From: Succinivibrio sp.
GTDB lineage: Bacteria; Pseudomonadota; Gammaproteobacteria; Enterobacterales; Succinivibrionaceae
Length of the DNA stretch: 7,547 nt
Reading direction: 5' to 3'
Assembly: GCA_017959135.1 (NCBI GenBank)
Contig: JAGDBH010000101.1
Coordinates: 1 to 7,547, forward strand
Positions 5,636 to 7,547 of the stretch are shown here, piece by piece (the stretch's first letter is position 1; the number at the start of each line of letters is the position of its first letter). The notes beneath the pieces were generated by a model. The model saw only the letters and a list, made by a program, of their open reading frames with translations. It had not been told where the DNA came from and ran no database searches. The position numbers and the translations under genes are program-made.

Positions 5636-6040
5636 ATCATATGACTCATTGAAGCTGTCACCGTAAAGAACAACCTCAGCACCATAGTTTCTTACAGCAT
5701 CAATCTTAAGATCAGGAGTGGTTGTAGGCATTACAATCACAGCCTTAATTCCAAGTTTCTTTGCTGAAAGGGCAACACCCTGAGCATGGTTACCAGCTGA
5801 TGCGGTAATAATACCTGACTTTAAGGCTGCCTCATCAAGATTCTTGATCTTGTGGTAGGCACCGCGAAGCTTGAAGGAATGAATCTTCTGGTAATCTTCT
5901 CTTTTTAATAAAACATTTACACCAAGTCTTGATGATAATGAATCAAGACTCTGCAGTGGAGTCACCTTAACTAAATCATAAATACGGGCTAAAAGAGTTT
6001 TCTTAAGATAGCCCTGAGCATCTAACTGTTTTTCTGCCAT
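5633..6040 (-). CDS. ilvA: IlvA N-terminal fragment up to the amber stop (135 aa)
   Basis: This is the product expected if the amber codon terminates. It holds the first part of the PLP-dependent fold: the cofactor lysine Lys57 in HSFKLRGAY, the substrate/PLP-phosphate loop SAGNHAQG at 81-88, and the following strand and helix up to GDSFNESYD. It lacks the glycine-rich phosphate loop and the whole second half of the catalytic fold, so it should not be active alone. All family-conserved residues in this span look intact, so the fragment has not drifted. Confidence 0.8.
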   Translation of the reverse strand: MAEKQLDAQGYLKKTLLARIYDLVKVTPLQSLDSLSSRLGVNVLLKREDYQKIHSFKLRGAYHKIKNLDEAALKSGIITASAGNHAQGVALSAKKLGIKAVIVMPTTTPDLKIDAVRNYGAEVVLYGDSFNESYD

Positions 6041-6043
6041 ATA

Positions 6044-7547
6044 CTATAAACCTTCTAGTTTACTGCGATCACGCACGCCGCCTTTATCTGCACTTGATGC
6101 AAGTTTGCCGTAAGCCTTAAGAGCAAAGGTAATCTCTCGGTCACGGTTAACAGGCTGCCATGCATTCTTCCCCTTAGCTTCCATCCTTGCGCGTCTTGCT
6201 GCAAGCTCCTCATCTGAAACAGCCATGCGAATGGTTCTGTTTGGAATATCGATTTCGATTAAATCGTTTTCTTCCAATAATCCGATATTTCCGCCATTTG
6301 CGGCCTCAGGAGAAACATGTCCGATTGAAAGACCTGATGAACCACCAGAGAATCTTCCGTCGGTTACAAGAGCACATTTCTTTCCTAAACCAACTGACTT
6401 GATATATGAGGTTGGGTATAGCATCTCCTGCATACCTGGACCGCCACGAGGGCCCTCATAACGGATGATTACTACATCACCTTCCTTAACCTTGCCGCCT
6501 AAAATACCTTCTACGCCATCTTCCTGGCTTTCAAAGATTCTTGCAGGGCCAACAAACTTCAGGATAGATGAATCAACACCTGCAGTTTTAACGATACAGC
6601 CGTTTTCAGCAAGATTACCGTATAGAACAGCAAGACCGCCATCCTTAGAGTAGGCGTGGTCAACGTCGTGGATACAGCCGTTGACTCTGTCAGTATCAAG
6701 CTTGTCAGTAGTGTTATTCTGAGAGAAAGCCTTGATGTTGTACTTGCCACCAGCACAAGCCTTGTAGAACTGCTTAACTTCCTCTGAAGGTGATTTTTCA
6801 AGATCATACTTATCGATCTGCTCACCGATAGACATGCCTAAAACAGTTCTTGATTCCTCATGCAGAAGTCCTTTTTTCTTAAGCTGTGCCATGATATTCA
6901 TGATACCGCCTGCATTGTGAAGGTCTTCCATGTGCCATAGAGGAGTTGATGGAGACATCTTACAGATATGAGGAACCTTTCTTGATAGTCTGTCGATATC
7001 TGCCATGGTGAAATCAACACCGGCTTCCTGAGCTACAGCCAGAAGATGTAGAACAGTATTGGTTGAACCGCCCATTGCAATATCAAGGCTCATAGCATTT
7101 TCAAAAGTGTTCTTGGTTGCAATTGAACGAGGAAGAACAGAATTGTCACCCTGCTCATAATGAGCCTTGGCCATTTCAACAATTCTCTGAGCTGCCTTAA
7201 CAAACAGCTGCTTTCTGTACTCGTGAGTTGCAACAAGTGAACCGTTGCCTGGCAGTGATAAGCCTAAAGCCTCGGTCAGTGAATTCATTGAGTTTGCGGT
7301 AAACATACCTGAGCATGAACCGCAGGTTGGACATGCAGCGGATTCAACTGCACGAACCTCTTCATCAGTAACATCAGGTTCTGCTGAAACGATCATGGCA
7401 TCAATCAGATCAACCTTGTGATCACAGCCATCCATACGACCAGCTTCCATAGGACCGCCTGAAACAAAGATTACAGGAATATTCAGTCTCATTGAAGCCA
7501 TCAGCATGCCGGGAGTTACTTTATCGCAGTTTGAAATACATACCAGA
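6044..7547 (-). CDS. ilvD: Dihydroxy-acid dehydratase (5' end beyond the right edge)
   Basis: The frame is open from the right edge (first complete codon 7544-7546) to the TAG at 6044-6046, giving 500 residues of about 616; roughly the first 117 are missing. The enzyme dehydrates 2,3-dihydroxy-isovalerate and 2,3-dihydroxy-3-methylvalerate to the 2-oxo acids, the third common step of valine and isoleucine synthesis, in the cytoplasm, using an Fe-S cluster and Mg2+. The visible start [18 protein letters not shown] carries the CDK cluster cysteine. [18 protein letters not shown] carries the second conserved cysteine group. [53 protein letters not shown] and [21 protein letters not shown] are all family signatures. 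The C-terminus ([14 protein letters not shown]) ends where E. coli IlvD ends, so the TAG is the true stop. The gene is followed after 3 bp by ilvA. It looks intact and functional within the window. Confidence 0.96.
   Translation of the reverse strand, partial: LVCISNCDKVTPGMLMASMRLNIPVIFVSGGPMEAGRMDGCDHKVDLIDAMIVSAEPDVTDEEVRAVESAACPTCGSCSGMFTANSMNSLTEALGLSLPGNGSLVATHEYRKQLFVKAAQRIVEMAKAHYEQGDNSVLPRSIATKNTFENAMSLDIAMGGSTNTVLHLLAVAQEAGVDFTMADIDRLSRKVPHICKMSPSTPLWHMEDLHNAGGIMNIMAQLKKKGLLHEESRTVLGMSIGEQIDKYDLEKSPSEEVKQFYKACAGGKYNIKAFSQNNTTDKLDTDRVNGCIHDVDHAYSKDGGLAVLYGNLAENGCIVKTAGVDSSILKFVGPARIFESQEDGVEGILGGKVKEGDVVIIRYEGPRGGPGMQEMLYPTSYIKSVGLGKKCALVTDGRFSGGSSGLSIGHVSPEAANGGNIGLLEENDLIEIDIPNRTIRMAVSDEELAARRARMEAKGKNAWQPVNRDREITFALKAYGKLASSADKGGVRDRSKLEGL

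Larger units (their letters stand above)
4514..6040 (-). pseudogene. ilvA: ilvA, biosynthetic threonine dehydratase, interrupted by one in-frame amber codon
   Basis: Read through codon 136, this is a full-length IlvA of 508 codons (E. coli IlvA is 514). It is the PLP enzyme that deaminates L-threonine to 2-oxobutanoate, the first step of isoleucine synthesis, and is feedback-inhibited by isoleucine. The frame is continuous from ATG 6040 to the TAA at 4514-4516; the only defect is TAG at 5633-5635. The sequence around it still aligns with E. coli IlvA without gaps (ours GDSFNESYD-stop-AQQLS, theirs GANFDEAKA-K-AIELS), so no indel is involved. The start ATG is 3 bp from the ilvD stop, and its SD (AAGG, plus 6051-6054) lies inside ilvD, the usual coupled ilvDA arrangement. 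The lack of any other damage suggests a recent nonsense mutation, a base-call or assembly error, or a suppressed stop. Loss of function is likely but not proven. Confidence 0.85.

Noticed and set aside
5633..6046. Genome-wide reassignment of TAG to an amino acid
   Set aside because: ilvD ends at its TAG exactly where the family ends, so TAG works as a stop; two codons are not enough to propose a changed code.

Overview
The window reads as AT-rich DNA from a gammaproteobacterium. The ilvD and ilvA proteins look closely like enterobacterial IlvD and IlvA and keep the ilvD-ilvA order, and a Gram-negative OmpA-type outer-membrane barrel is present. An anaerobic gut lineage such as Succinivibrionaceae would fit the flavin and Fe-S protein content, but that assignment is inference from recalled homologues, not a database result.

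Layout from left to right. (1) 1-290, minus strand: the 5' part of an OmpA-like outer-membrane protein, with its own SD and a plausible promoter in the 303-552 gap. (2) 553-1458, minus: a complete LysR-type regulator. (3) 1459-1598: a divergent control region with a perfect dyad (TTCTA-N4-TAGAA). (4) 1599-4067, plus: a three-gene operon encoding a cytosolic flavodoxin-fold NAD(P)H/FMN oxidoreductase with an Isf-type cysteine motif, a signal-peptide-bearing HSL-family alpha/beta hydrolase, and a signal-peptide-bearing fusion of a carboxymuconolactone decarboxylase (CMD) domain to a cupin. (5) 4071-7547, minus: the 3' end of an ilv operon in the order ilvD (5'-truncated by the window edge), ilvA, and a small exported protein of unknown function. 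The two transcription units converge with only 3 bp between stop codons.

The LysR protein probably controls the divergent operon, a common LTTR arrangement. Two of the operon products appear to be exported and one cytosolic, which suggests modification of a small ester, lactone or other reactive compound in the periplasm plus a reductive step in the cytoplasm. The substrate cannot be read from the sequence.

The most notable sequence anomaly is in ilvA. A single in-frame amber codon (5633-5635) splits an otherwise full-length threonine dehydratase of 508 codons into an N-terminal piece carrying the PLP lysine and a C-terminal piece carrying the glycine loop and the regulatory domains. The reading frame is intact on both sides, so this is a nonsense change, a single-base sequence error, or a suppressed stop, and not a frameshift. 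The ilvD gene ends with TAG at its expected C-terminus, so TAG does seem to act as a normal stop here.
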